From: CAJWGI01 sp036011785
GTDB lineage: Bacteria > Chloroflexota > Anaerolineae > Anaerolineales > UBA11657
Length of the DNA: 12,769 bases
Assembly: GCA_036011785.1 (NCBI GenBank)
Contig: DASCOB010000150.1
Location: 1 to 12,769 of the forward strand
Direction: 5' to 3'
Shown: piece after piece, positions 1 through 6,795 of the stretch
Layout of the letters: every line of letters starts with the position of its first letter
Position numbering within the stretch: position 1 is the first letter of the stretch
Made by a program: the position numbers and the translations under genes
Notes under the pieces: generated by a model
Database searches by the model: none
Told to the model about the DNA's origin: nothing
Seen by the model: the letters and a program-made list of their open reading frames with translations, nothing else

Positions 1-481
1 GGCCGTTGATGATGTTGTGTATATCCTTCTTCCAGCCGTAGGTTTGCCCATCGACTTTTCGTCCACCTCTTTCTTTAAGAAGAGTGCGAAACCTGGTCAG
101 GGCTGGAGTGTAGGCCATCGTCTTGAAACTTAGGTCGACCACTTGAGCGGCCATCGAGACCATCTCCACAATTAATTCTGGCGGGCCGCTACTCATTGGG
201 GGCCGCGCTGGATAGGTAACAAGAATCGGATCAGCACCCATTGCCATAGCGGCGCTATAGTATGCATCCACCAGAGGCTTATAATTATCTGTGCTGCAAA
301 GAATTACCAGCGACTGGTCCGGATCTAATCCAGCAGCCTCATATCTTTGCTGAACCACTCTGAGTAGCTCGGGAAATCTCTCTTTCATCGCATTTTCATT
401 ATTCTGGAATTCGAGGAACTCTTGACCAACAAGTTTCGCCAAGCCTCCGGAAAAGCATGTACCAACTACCAAATCAAGCAA
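1..481 (-). CDS. NicX/M29-like metalloenzyme, N-terminal part (runs off left edge)
   Basis: This minus-strand frame is open from an upstream TAA at 503-505 to the window edge, about 160 codons from the TTG at 481. No in-frame ATG occurs before the internal one at 386-388, so the start is uncertain; TTG at 481 or 472 are the candidates. The product contains LVILCSTDNYKPLVDAYYSA, then GADPILVTYPARPPMS and PPELIVEMVSMAAQVVDL. That layout (a Rossmann-like opening, an 'AAxxxGADPILVTxPxRPP' stretch, then a 'PPELxxEMxxxADxVxDL' helix) matches my recollection of the 2,5-dihydroxypyridine dioxygenase (NicX) / aminopeptidase-T-like family. The metal ligands of that family would lie in the missing C-terminal part, so no reaction can be assigned. 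Composition is AT-richer than the envelope genes to the right. The family call is moderately secure and the substrate unknown. Confidence 0.5.
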   Translation of the reverse strand, partial: MLDLVVGTCFSGGLAKLVGQEFLEFQNNENAMKERFPELLRVVQQRYEAAGLDPDQSLVILCSTDNYKPLVDAYYSAAMAMGADPILVTYPARPPMSSGPPELIVEMVSMAAQVVDLSFKTMAYTPALTRFRTLLKERGGRKVDGQTYGWKKDIHNIING

Positions 482-509
482 AAAGGATATATGATGCTCA
501 TCTTATTAT

Positions 510-530
510 CCAATATCCAATATCCAATAT
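510..530. repeat. Three tandem copies of a 7-bp unit (CCAATAT)
   Basis: CCAATAT occurs three times head to tail with no mismatch, in a short AT-rich stretch just upstream of the minus-strand NicX-like frame. It could be a small slippage-prone tract or part of that gene's control region. No protein-binding role can be assigned from sequence alone. Confidence 0.6.
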
Positions 531-548
531 AACATAATACATTTGTGA

Positions 549-973
549 AGTCAATGGGCAATCGCGTTGCTGAGGGAAACTTGGAAGGCTATTTTCAGAT
601 CCGCAGGTATGAGCCTCACTGAAGCTGTAAAGAATCGGGCTCCGCCAAGCGTACCTACCAGCGTTGGTCATGGTCGGTTCTACGAAAGATGGAGAACGAA
701 CTGGCCGAGACTAAGGCCCAGATGGCCGCTCAGGCTGTAGGTGCGTGGTCACGTGCTGTGGCAGAGATCATCGAGATCGCAACGGGGAAAAGCACCGAAG
801 CAAGGCCAACAAGCCATCGTGATCGACTGGCAACCTTCGACGCGCTCCAGTCACTGTTCAGGGAAATAAAGGGGCAAAGCGTCCCTGAGGACGAGAGTGC
901 GACTGGATACCAGGCATCAACACCTTGCCTCGCTCAGTGGGCCCAATACTGTGACCGTGGAGATGGGGAGTAA
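549..973 (+). pseudogene. Small helix-turn-helix protein, frameshifted (possible phage terminase small subunit-like)
   Basis: Two overlapping frames appear to make one small gene. The frame open from 549 reads ...WKAIFRSAGMSLTEA up to about 626. The frame that carries on from there reads CKESGSAKRTYQRW, then MENELAETKAQMAAQAVGAW and ...EIATGKSTEARPTSHRDRLA, ending at TAA 971-973. Joined by restoring one base near 626, the product has MSLTEACKESGSAKRTYQRW. This resembles a helix-turn-helix of the 'SLxEACxxxGxSxRTYxRW' kind, followed by a long alanine-rich helix. Short HTH proteins with this layout are common as phage terminase small subunits or related DNA-binding proteins. As it stands, only a 94-residue fragment starting at 689 can be translated without a shift. 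A single missing T at GCTGTAAAG explains the break. Family assignment is tentative, and a chance reading is not excluded. Confidence 0.4.
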
Positions 974-1703
974 TGGAAAAGTTGCGATGGGCACTGGCTC
1001 TACGCCAGACGTGATTGATGGACGAGCCGAGACGCCGCAATCCGCACAAAATGGCGCGGTTTGGTGCCATTTGGTTGAAATGGACTGGATTCAGCGGCTG
1101 TACAAGTAGGCTAGGGTGTGATCCAAGCCCACATCCCCACTTGCTGCAAAAAGAACCGCTGTCTTGGCCCAGAACCTCATCTCCAAGCCGGAGTTGCCGC
1201 ACAACCACCGCAGACTATGATATAGTCTTGTGATCCAGATGGTGGGACCTACACCCCACCCCATGCTGGTGACAGTCACACGTGGCATGAATTGGCGATC
1301 GGTCAGAAAAAAACAGGTTAACCCTTTCTTGCTTTGTCCCACATTATTGTTACCGCAAGTGTTGCGTACAAGTGCTTCCCCCCGTGGTGTCCCGCTTTAT
1401 GGAGATACCCGTATAATTGGCATATAAAAATGGGGTGTGGGTCTGTGTTTCAATGATCTGTGGGTTAACATGCTGGTTCATACAGATTATCATGCCTTCT
1501 GTACACGCTTGGGCGATAATCAGGCAGAGATAGTAGCAATCTGTGGGAGAGCTATTCCCCTGTTTGCCCCTCATTGTTCACTCTCATTGTCCAAACATGC
1601 GATTTCGTTGTCCACTTTTTGCTTGATGGAGCATGGCACTGTTCATGTTGAGTAGCATGTAAGCACCCATAACTTCCACATTTTATTATCCCAAGGAATA
1701 CCC
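974..1703. other. Intergenic stretch with no supported gene
   Basis: About 730 bases hold only short open frames with no recognisable protein features. Local structure is limited to a small hairpin (GGTGGG at 1241-1246 pairing with CCCACC at 1255-1260), a palindrome GTGACaGTCAC at 1269-1279, and a lone TATAAT at 1412-1417 without a convincing -35. No tRNA or rRNA signature is seen. It may be eroded sequence between a phage-like remnant and the selenoprotein gene. Confidence 0.5.
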
Positions 1704-2462
1704 ATGAGCGATACATATAAGGTGTTTTGGCGTCCAGGCTGACCCAGCTGTCTGCGCACGAAAGAGTTTCTTTCGTCCCACGACATCCCGTTTGAATCGA
1801 TCGACATTCAGAGCCATCCGCACGGTCTGGAACAATTGCACGCGCTAGGCGCGCAGTCGGTGCCTATCGTGTCGTACGGCAAGGAATGGGTCTTCGGCCA
1901 GATGCTCAAGGATGTGGCCGCATTTCTCGATGTGGCTTTCGACCCCAAGCCCGTCCTGTCACCCCATGAACTGATCGACAAGCTCGACATGGTGATGTCC
2001 GCGGCACAGCGCTATGTGGCACAAATTCCGGAAGCCAAGCTAGATGAGGACATGCGGGATCGCAAGCGGCCGATCCGCAACCTCTGCTACCACATCTTCC
2101 GGTTGGAAGAAGCGTTGATGGAGGTGGTAGAAGAGGGCATCCACATGACCCATGCCATGCTGGCACCGCCCATCCCGCCGCATATCCGCGCCACTGCCGA
2201 TCTGGTCGCCTACGGCTGCCAGGTGCAGCAACGGTTACGCCACTGGTGGGCCGGTTTCGAGGACAAGGACTGTGCCCGGGAGATCGACACCTACTACGGC
2301 TTACAGCCCCTGCACAACGTGCTGGAGCGGCACACCTGGCATCCGGCCCAGCATGTGCGGGAGCTTATGCTGCTGCTGCGGGACCACGGCATCGAGCCGG
2401 ACGGCCCGCTGTGCGATGCTGATTTCGCCGGTCTGCCACTGCCGGAGCAGGTCTGGAATTAG
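1704..2462 (+). CDS. Selenocysteine glutaredoxin fused to a DinB-like domain (in-frame TGA = Sec13)
   Basis: Reading from ATG 1704, with AAGGA at 1693-1697 as ribosome binding site, gives 252 residues with one in-frame TGA at 1740-1742. Residues 1-75 are a glutaredoxin/thioredoxin fold: KVFWRPG-U-P-S-C-LRTKEFL with U13 and C16 as the UxxC active site, the 'IPFESIDI' strand, and 'SVPIV' with cis-Pro54, then a VFGQ...DVAAFL ending. Residues 86-252 look like a DinB/YfiT-type four-helix bundle; H130 and the H213-xxx-H217 pair (TWHPAQHVREL) are the likely metal triad. The TGA replaces the first active-site cysteine, and the frame stays open for 239 more codons, so readthrough as selenocysteine is much likelier than decay. 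It is a probable cytosolic thiol-disulfide or glutathione/low-molecular-thiol enzyme; the substrate is unknown. A start at 1836 (208 aa) would remove most of the redox domain. The alternative is a Cys-to-stop mutation. Confidence 0.8.
1758..1776 (+). promoter_or_regulatory. Candidate bacterial SECIS hairpin of the Sec glutaredoxin
   Basis: ACGAAAGA (1758-1765) pairs perfectly with TCTTTCGT (1769-1776) around a GTT loop. The loop begins 23 nt after the TGA and opens with G. This fits the general bacterial SECIS description: a stem-loop inside the coding region just 3' of the UGA, apical loop about 16-37 nt away, with a G in its first two bases. The codons in the right arm (TTT, CTT, TCG) include non-GC-rich choices, which suggests pressure on the RNA rather than only the protein. 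Confidence 0.6.
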
Positions 2463-2840
2463 AAGCCAGAGAAAATGCGGCAAGACCCGCTCGCCCAACA
2501 GGGTGACGGTCCGTTCAGCCATGTCTGACGGCATATTGCCCATGCTGACGCGCAGTTTTAACTGGTTGACCCCAGCTGCCACTTGGTACCTGCGGATGCT
2601 GTGCAGCCAGGTCTCCGGGCTCCCGAGAAAATAAATCTCGTCGCCCCTCATGTCAAACAGGTCGTTTCCCGGCACCAGCGACTGACCCTGAGCATCATGA
2701 ATCGTGCCGTGGCGACCGCAGGCATCGAGAATCTGACTGACGTACGGTCGCCCTTCCTGGTGAGCCTAGGTGTCAGTCTCAGCCACAAACGTGGTGCGAG
2801 TCACGGCCAGTTCGTTCTCCCTTCGTAGGGTACAATGTGA
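2463..2840 (-). pseudogene. C-terminal remnant of a luciferase-like (LLM) flavin monooxygenase
   Basis: On the minus strand the frame reads ELAVTRTTFVAETDT, stop, AHQEGRPYVSQILDACGRHG, then DMRGDEIYFLGSPETWLHSI and ...LKLRVSMGNMPSDMAERTV, LLGERVLPHF. The 'xxGSPExxxxxIxxY...GVNxLxLRxxxGxMP...xxLLGExVLPHF' pattern is the C-terminal end of luciferase-like monooxygenases, which are TIM-barrel enzymes using reduced flavin (FMN or F420). The flavin-binding N-terminal two thirds are absent, because the intact neighbour at 2870 starts where they should be. A TAG at 2766-2768 interrupts the remaining part. No stop follows LPHF, so the frame runs on into the 3' end of the convergent glutaredoxin gene. 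It is a degraded relic with no expected function. Confidence 0.6.
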
Positions 2841-2869
2841 ATAAGCACTTTTCCACAAAGGAACCGTAA

Positions 2870-3814
2870 TTGAAAGCGACCCACGCGAAATACGCCTCAG
2901 CGCTAGATGCTATCGGGAATACCCCGATTGTCAAACTCCAAAAAATCGTCCCGGATGGCTGCGCTAATGTCTATGTAAAACTCGAATCATACAATCCCAC
3001 TGGGTCGAAGAAGGACAGGATGGCCCTTGCCATGATAGAGGGTGCGGAGAAGAGACGGAAACTTCGTCCGGGGATGACGGTAGTCGAATACACTGGCGGT
3101 AGCACCGGATCCGGACTAGCGTTCGTCTGTGCCGTGAAGGGATACAGGTTCCACGTTGTCTCTTCAGATGCATTCGGACGCGAGAAGCTCGACACGATGC
3201 GCGCACTCGGAGCTGATCTGGAGGTCATTCAGAGCCAGGACGGGAAAATAACTCCGGAACTCATCAATCGAATGATCCACCGCGCGGCAGAGATAGCGAG
3301 TGAGCCGGACACATTCTTCACCAATCAACTGAGCAATCCCGACATCATCTGCGGTTTCGAGAAGATGGGGAATGAGATAATCGAGCAGATCGCGGGTCCA
3401 ATAGATGGATTCTGCGACTCCATCGGCACAGCCGGATCGCTAATGGGAGTATCTCGAGCTTTGCGGGCGGCAGGCCAAGACACACTTGTCATCGCCCTCG
3501 AGCCGTCGTCGTCTCCCATTCTCACTGCAGGGACCACGGGCGGACACAATGTCGAGGGTATAGGGCTCGGTTTTGTCCCGGAACTACTCGACGCAGAATT
3601 CCATGATGAGGCGAGAACGATCGGTGAGCCCGAAGCACGGCGAACCGCGCTCAGACTGGCCCGAGAAGAGGGTATTTTCGTCGGGACGTCATCAGGAATG
3701 AATGTAGCCGGAGCCATCGACCTTGCGAAGGAGCTCGGCCCAGAGAAGACAGTAGTAGCCATCGCTTGTGACACAGGTTTGAAATATCTCTCAGAAGGCC
3801 TCTTCTCTCAGTGA
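2870..3814 (+). CDS. PLP-dependent cysteine synthase family protein (fold type II)
   Basis: The 314-residue product has the whole fold type II PLP layout of O-acetylserine sulfhydrylase / cystathionine beta-synthase-like enzymes. It opens with IGNTPIVKL (residues 15-23). NPTGSKKDRMA follows, with Lys48 as the probable Schiff-base lysine (the usual motif is S-V-K-D-R). The asparagine/phosphate loop is EYTGGSTGSGLA (73-84), a variant of the common TSGNTG. Then come GTAGSLMG as the glycine-rich phosphate loop, GTSSGMN near the pyrimidine ring, and a typical DTGLKYLSEGLF end. The start is TTG at 2870, supported by AAAGGA about 8 nt upstream. It probably catalyses a beta-replacement on serine derivatives, such as cysteine synthesis, but the altered loop means the substrate may differ. 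Composition is more even than the envelope genes, so acquisition by transfer is possible. It stands alone in orientation between two decayed genes. Confidence 0.85.
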   Translation: MKATHAKYASALDAIGNTPIVKLQKIVPDGCANVYVKLESYNPTGSKKDRMALAMIEGAEKRRKLRPGMTVVEYTGGSTGSGLAFVCAVKGYRFHVVSSDAFGREKLDTMRALGADLEVIQSQDGKITPELINRMIHRAAEIASEPDTFFTNQLSNPDIICGFEKMGNEIIEQIAGPIDGFCDSIGTAGSLMGVSRALRAAGQDTLVIALEPSSSPILTAGTTGGHNVEGIGLGFVPELLDAEFHDEARTIGEPEARRTALRLAREEGIFVGTSSGMNVAGAIDLAKELGPEKTVVAIACDTGLKYLSEGLFSQ

Positions 3815-3856
3815 ATCCTCGTAATTTCAAACTTTCTGAGTTGAGACTGATTCACT
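3810..3856 (+). terminator. Weak inverted repeat at the end of the cysteine synthase-like gene
   Basis: AGTGAATC (3810-3817, spanning the stop codon) is the exact reverse complement of GATTCACT (3849-3856), 31 bases apart. There is no T-run after it, so intrinsic termination is only a possibility. Confidence 0.25.
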
Positions 3857-3915
3857 CCCGGGTTTTGACACCTTGAGTACAACGCGTCACATACCTATCG
3901 CCCCGACTAGAATGA

Positions 3916-4278
3916 GTGTACCGCCCCCATCTCATCCGCGATCAGCACCGCTCCAAGCACTGCGGTAAACGTCTCCGCCTGCAGGTGCACCACAAGCGGC
4001 CAAGACCCCACGGCGGGATGGACAAAGAGAGAAATCTTGTTACCCTGTGCGCAGTGTGCCACTCGACAAAGCATCCCAAGCTCAAGCAACTCATACTCAG
4101 TGCCAACAAGCCTCACAAAACACTGACGCCGGTCTATTTTATTCTGGCTTTGTTGATTATGCCTGCGTCTCCCATCATTCGTCTTGTCCTAGCTAGACCG
4201 ACACATCAACTACCCCTGCGGGTACCGGACCGCGAGTTGCCCGCCGCACCCAATATGTCATTCCCTCACTTGCGGTGA
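3916..4278 (+). CDS. HNH endonuclease-like small protein (possibly truncated)
   Basis: Residues 1-53 carry an HNH signature: LIRDQHRSKHCG, then LQVHHKRPRPHGG with the catalytic-type HH at 25-26, then N40 in KERNLVTLC, and CAVCHSTKH with C45, C48 and H49. This is the treble-clef ββα-metal nuclease fold found in restriction enzymes, homing endonucleases and phage packaging nucleases. The first cysteine of the usual front CxxC pair is Ser13 here. The frame begins directly after an in-frame TGA with a GTG start and no visible ribosome site, while ATG 3912 leads a different frame that soon stops. The N-terminus is therefore probably lost. Residues after about 60 are hydrophobic, do not look like the family, and run into the downstream inverted repeat. 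It may be a relic of a mobile or phage gene. Confidence 0.45.
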   Translation: MYRPHLIRDQHRSKHCGKRLRLQVHHKRPRPHGGMDKERNLVTLCAVCHSTKHPKLKQLILSANKPHKTLTPVYFILALLIMPASPIIRLVLARPTHQLPLRVPDRELPAAPNMSFPHLR

Positions 4279-4306
4279 TGACAGGCCGAAGGCAAGGGAA
4301 TGACAT
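4255..4306. repeat. Perfect 12-bp inverted repeat (hairpin element)
   Basis: ATGTCATTCCCT (4255-4266) and AGGGAATGACAT (4295-4306) are exact reverse complements around a 28-base centre, with a further TGC/GCA match just inside. Arms of the 'TGTCATTCCC' type are typical of small non-coding palindromic repeats dispersed in bacterial genomes. Here it sits between the HNH-like ORF and the envelope gene group and could act as a transcription barrier or be a miniature element. No target-site duplication can be established. Confidence 0.6.
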
Positions 4307-4329
4307 GATGGTGGCCAGGGCAGTATAAT
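4300..4329 (+). promoter_or_regulatory. Candidate promoter for the envelope gene group
   Basis: ATGACA (4300-4305, five of six bases matching the -35 consensus) and a perfect TATAAT (4324-4329) are separated by 18 bases, about 50 bases before the first glycosyltransferase-like gene. The -35 box lies inside the right arm of the inverted repeat. GTGGCCA (4311-4317) and TGGCCAC (4332-4338) flank the -10 symmetrically and might be an operator. Confidence 0.45.
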
Positions 4330-4381
4330 CATGGCCACGGTCGAGAGAGGCCGTGCCAAGCCCTAAGCACCGAGCCACAGT

Positions 4382-6082
4382 TTGAATTCATCATCGCCAC
4401 AGGAAAAAGGAAACATACGCCACCTCCGGGAGCGGTTCTGGCGCCCACGCCCAAGCGATGCGCTCCTTTTCTGGGCGGTCTTTGCGACGGCTTGCGCGTT
4501 CAGCGCGGCTTCGCTTCAACGCGGCTCCTATTTTCTGCACTGGGATGTGGCCTCGCAACATGTGGCCGCGCTCGACTTTCTGCGCGGGTGCTGGGGTTAC
4601 GACGCCGGCAAGCCACTGATAATGTTCGTGCTCGCGCTGATGTATGGCCTTTTTGACGCCAGCCCGTTGCTGGAAAGCGCGCTGCTGGTGCTGGCCGCCG
4701 GACTGGCCGCCGCGTCGCTATTCCTTGTAGCGCGCACAGCGTTGCCGGGACGCGGCTGGGCGCTGGCCGCTACGCTCTGGTATTTCGCCTGGCCGACCAC
4801 ACTTTATTACACGCGCATTCATCTCGGCTACCCCCTGGCGCTTTTTTTGGCCGGTCTAGCCGCGGGCACGCGCGGGCACGATTTTCTCAGCGGCGCGCTG
4901 CTAGCGCTGGGAATACTGGCGCATCCTGGCCTGGCGCTACCCGCGCTAGCATGGCTGGCGGCCGCCGCCGCGCTCTCACAGCAGCGCAGCCTCAAACGAA
5001 TGCTAATGCGGGTGGCCGGCAGCGCGCTGACCCTGCTGCTGCTAGAGGCGCTGCGCTACGCATATACTGGCGAGACATTCGGATGGTGGCAAGGTCAGTT
5101 GACAGACGTGCGCGCGTACAGTGGCACGGGTGGTGGCACCCGGTGGTCACATGTACTGGAAGCGTTCTGGCTCGCAAACGGCGGGCTGCACGCCACACTC
5201 TGCCTGATTGGAATCGCGGCCTTTCTCGCCACCGTGCGCCGCCACGGGCGCTCGCCGGGCGATCCGGTCTTCGCGACCGCACTGACGGTATTCGCTTTCT
5301 ACGCCGTGCGCACCGGAGCGGGCGTGGCCGGCTTCAACATGCGCCTTCTTCTCGGGGTCAAACCTCTGCTGGCAATCACCGCAATGACCGGGGTAGCGCA
5401 CGCCATTCCTGCACGCCGTTGGTCACCCCGGCCGCCGGCGCGTGCCCTGTTGGCCACTCTACTGCTCGTGCCGGCGGTGTCCGGTTTCGCCAGTGCACGA
5501 CGCATTTCAGGCAGCGCATATCCGGAACTAGAGCGGGCCTTCCTGCAGGCAAAATCCCTTTCGATACCGGTGCGTTATTTTGGGCAGCCGTATGCGGCCC
5601 TGTTTTTCGGAGTGAAGCACAATGTAGAAACGCTGGCAAACGCGAGCGATTTCAACACCGTGCCGCTGCATACGCCCGCGGCGGTGGTCGTGGTCGAGGC
5701 ACGCACGTCGGCGGACACCCGCCCAGTCGCGCAGGCGCTGGCCGCCGCCGACATTGTTGAATACGATTACCGTGCGTTACCGCATCCGATACTATCCAGC
5801 CGGTTACGTGCGATGGAGGAGGCTTTTTTCCCCTCGACGCGGCAGCTCTGGGAAATTGCACGCACGCCAGATCCTGAAAAGCCCGAGTTGGCGATCTGGG
5901 TTCCGCGCAACCCATCGGTAGTTCCGCCCGCCAGCTATACCGACGCCGGTCAAGTGCCCTATGAATGGCTGTCGTATTACTACCATGGCGATGGCGGTTG
6001 TCAGATTGTCCCGCGCGATCATCCATATGCCTGGCGCTACTACCGTTACCTGCTGCCGCGGCTACGCCAGCTGCTCAAGTGA
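4382..6082 (+). CDS. Multi-pass membrane GT-C (GT39-like) glycosyltransferase-type protein
   Basis: This 566-residue protein has a basic N-terminus, then about ten hydrophobic segments between residues 28 and 370, and a soluble C-terminal part of roughly 200 residues. After the first membrane segment comes SYFLHWDVASQHVAALDFL. An acidic residue in the first external loop (Asp55) is a hallmark of GT-C glycosyltransferases, which take sugar from a polyprenyl-phosphate carrier and act on the outer face of the membrane. No closer family could be identified. The TTG at 4382 is the only plausible start, without a clear ribosome site. A TATAAT promoter lies about 50 bases upstream and the LysE-type exporter follows 88 bases after the stop. 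A strong third-position GC bias supports real coding. Its role in envelope polysaccharide or protein glycosylation is inferred. Confidence 0.7.
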   Translation: MNSSSPQEKGNIRHLRERFWRPRPSDALLFWAVFATACAFSAASLQRGSYFLHWDVASQHVAALDFLRGCWGYDAGKPLIMFVLALMYGLFDASPLLESALLVLAAGLAAASLFLVARTALPGRGWALAATLWYFAWPTTLYYTRIHLGYPLALFLAGLAAGTRGHDFLSGALLALGILAHPGLALPALAWLAAAAALSQQRSLKRMLMRVAGSALTLLLLEALRYAYTGETFGWWQGQLTDVRAYSGTGGGTRWSHVLEAFWLANGGLHATLCLIGIAAFLATVRRHGRSPGDPVFATALTVFAFYAVRTGAGVAGFNMRLLLGVKPLLAITAMTGVAHAIPARRWSPRPPARALLATLLLVPAVSGFASARRISGSAYPELERAFLQAKSLSIPVRYFGQPYAALFFGVKHNVETLANASDFNTVPLHTPAAVVVVEARTSADTRPVAQALAAADIVEYDYRALPHPILSSRLRAMEEAFFPSTRQLWEIARTPDPEKPELAIWVPRNPSVVPPASYTDAGQVPYEWLSYYYHGDGGCQIVPRDHPYAWRYYRYLLPRLRQLLK

Positions 6083-6170
6083 AAGACGAACGCAACCAAC
6101 CAACTCGCCCTCGCAATGACGTGCATTCCCCGACCACACCGGAGCATCCTAATGCCCACGGACGCTGCCC

Positions 6171-6794
6171 ATGACGCCTGAAAACTGGGCGGCGCTCACT
6201 CTAGTGCTGATGCTCGGCGCGATGTCGCCCGGGCCTTCGCTAGCGCTGGTGCTGCGAAACACCATGAGCGGTGGACGGCGGCACGGCATGCTCACCGGGC
6301 TCGGCCACGGCATCGGTTTTGGCTTATATGCCTTCACCACCGCCGCCGGGCTGGCCCTCGCACTAGCCACCCACCCCTCAATCGAAGCGCTGCTGCGCTG
6401 GGGTGGAACCGCGCTTCTACTATGGCTTGGTTTCACCTTTGTCAAGCAGGCAGCATCCGATCAGGTGCACCAAGGTGAATTGGAACAGCACGCCCCGTTA
6501 GGGCGCATCGGATTCATACAGGGTTTTCTAGTAGCACTTTTTAACCCGAAGATTTTAGCCTGGATGCTGGCAATTTACGCCCCGTTCATCAAAGCGGGCG
6601 CGCCCACGCGCACCTCGCTCGCGATGAGCCTGCTGGCCACGTGCATCGACGCGAGCTGGTACATCACAGTGGCGGCCGTGCTTTCGGGCACCGGAGCAAT
6701 TCGGACGCTGCAAGCCCGAGCACACATCGTGCACAGCGCAATGGGCGCTCTGATGCTGCTCTTCGCTGCGCTGCTTGCCGGCGGAGTGCTCTGA
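6171..6794 (+). CDS. LysE/RhtB family amino-acid exporter
   Basis: The 207-residue length and pattern are those of the LysE/RhtB translocator family, with five to six membrane segments. The N-terminal MSPGPSLALVLRNTMSGGRR is the family's PGP signature region. GMLTGLGHGIGFGLYA follows, and LVALFNPKILAWML is the conserved central 'NPK' segment. Such proteins export amino acids or derivatives (lysine, homoserine, threonine, cysteine-related compounds) across the inner membrane. The substrate cannot be read from sequence. The gene starts at ATG 6171, and its stop (6792-6794) is one base before the ATG of the next membrane gene, so the two are almost certainly co-transcribed and probably translationally coupled. 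Confidence 0.85.
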   Translation: MTPENWAALTLVLMLGAMSPGPSLALVLRNTMSGGRRHGMLTGLGHGIGFGLYAFTTAAGLALALATHPSIEALLRWGGTALLLWLGFTFVKQAASDQVHQGELEQHAPLGRIGFIQGFLVALFNPKILAWMLAIYAPFIKAGAPTRTSLAMSLLATCIDASWYITVAAVLSGTGAIRTLQARAHIVHSAMGALMLLFAALLAGGVL

Positions 6795-6795
6795 G

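Noticed and set aside
1437..1655. Short ORF of 72 codons upstream of the selenoprotein
   Set aside because: It has no recognisable motif and no ribosome site, and composition is like non-coding surroundings.
4951..5760. A 269-codon plus-strand ORF overlapping the first GT-C gene
   Set aside because: It is an out-of-frame shadow of a high-GC coding region: arginine/alanine-rich, without membrane segments or motifs, whereas the main frame has coherent transmembrane structure.
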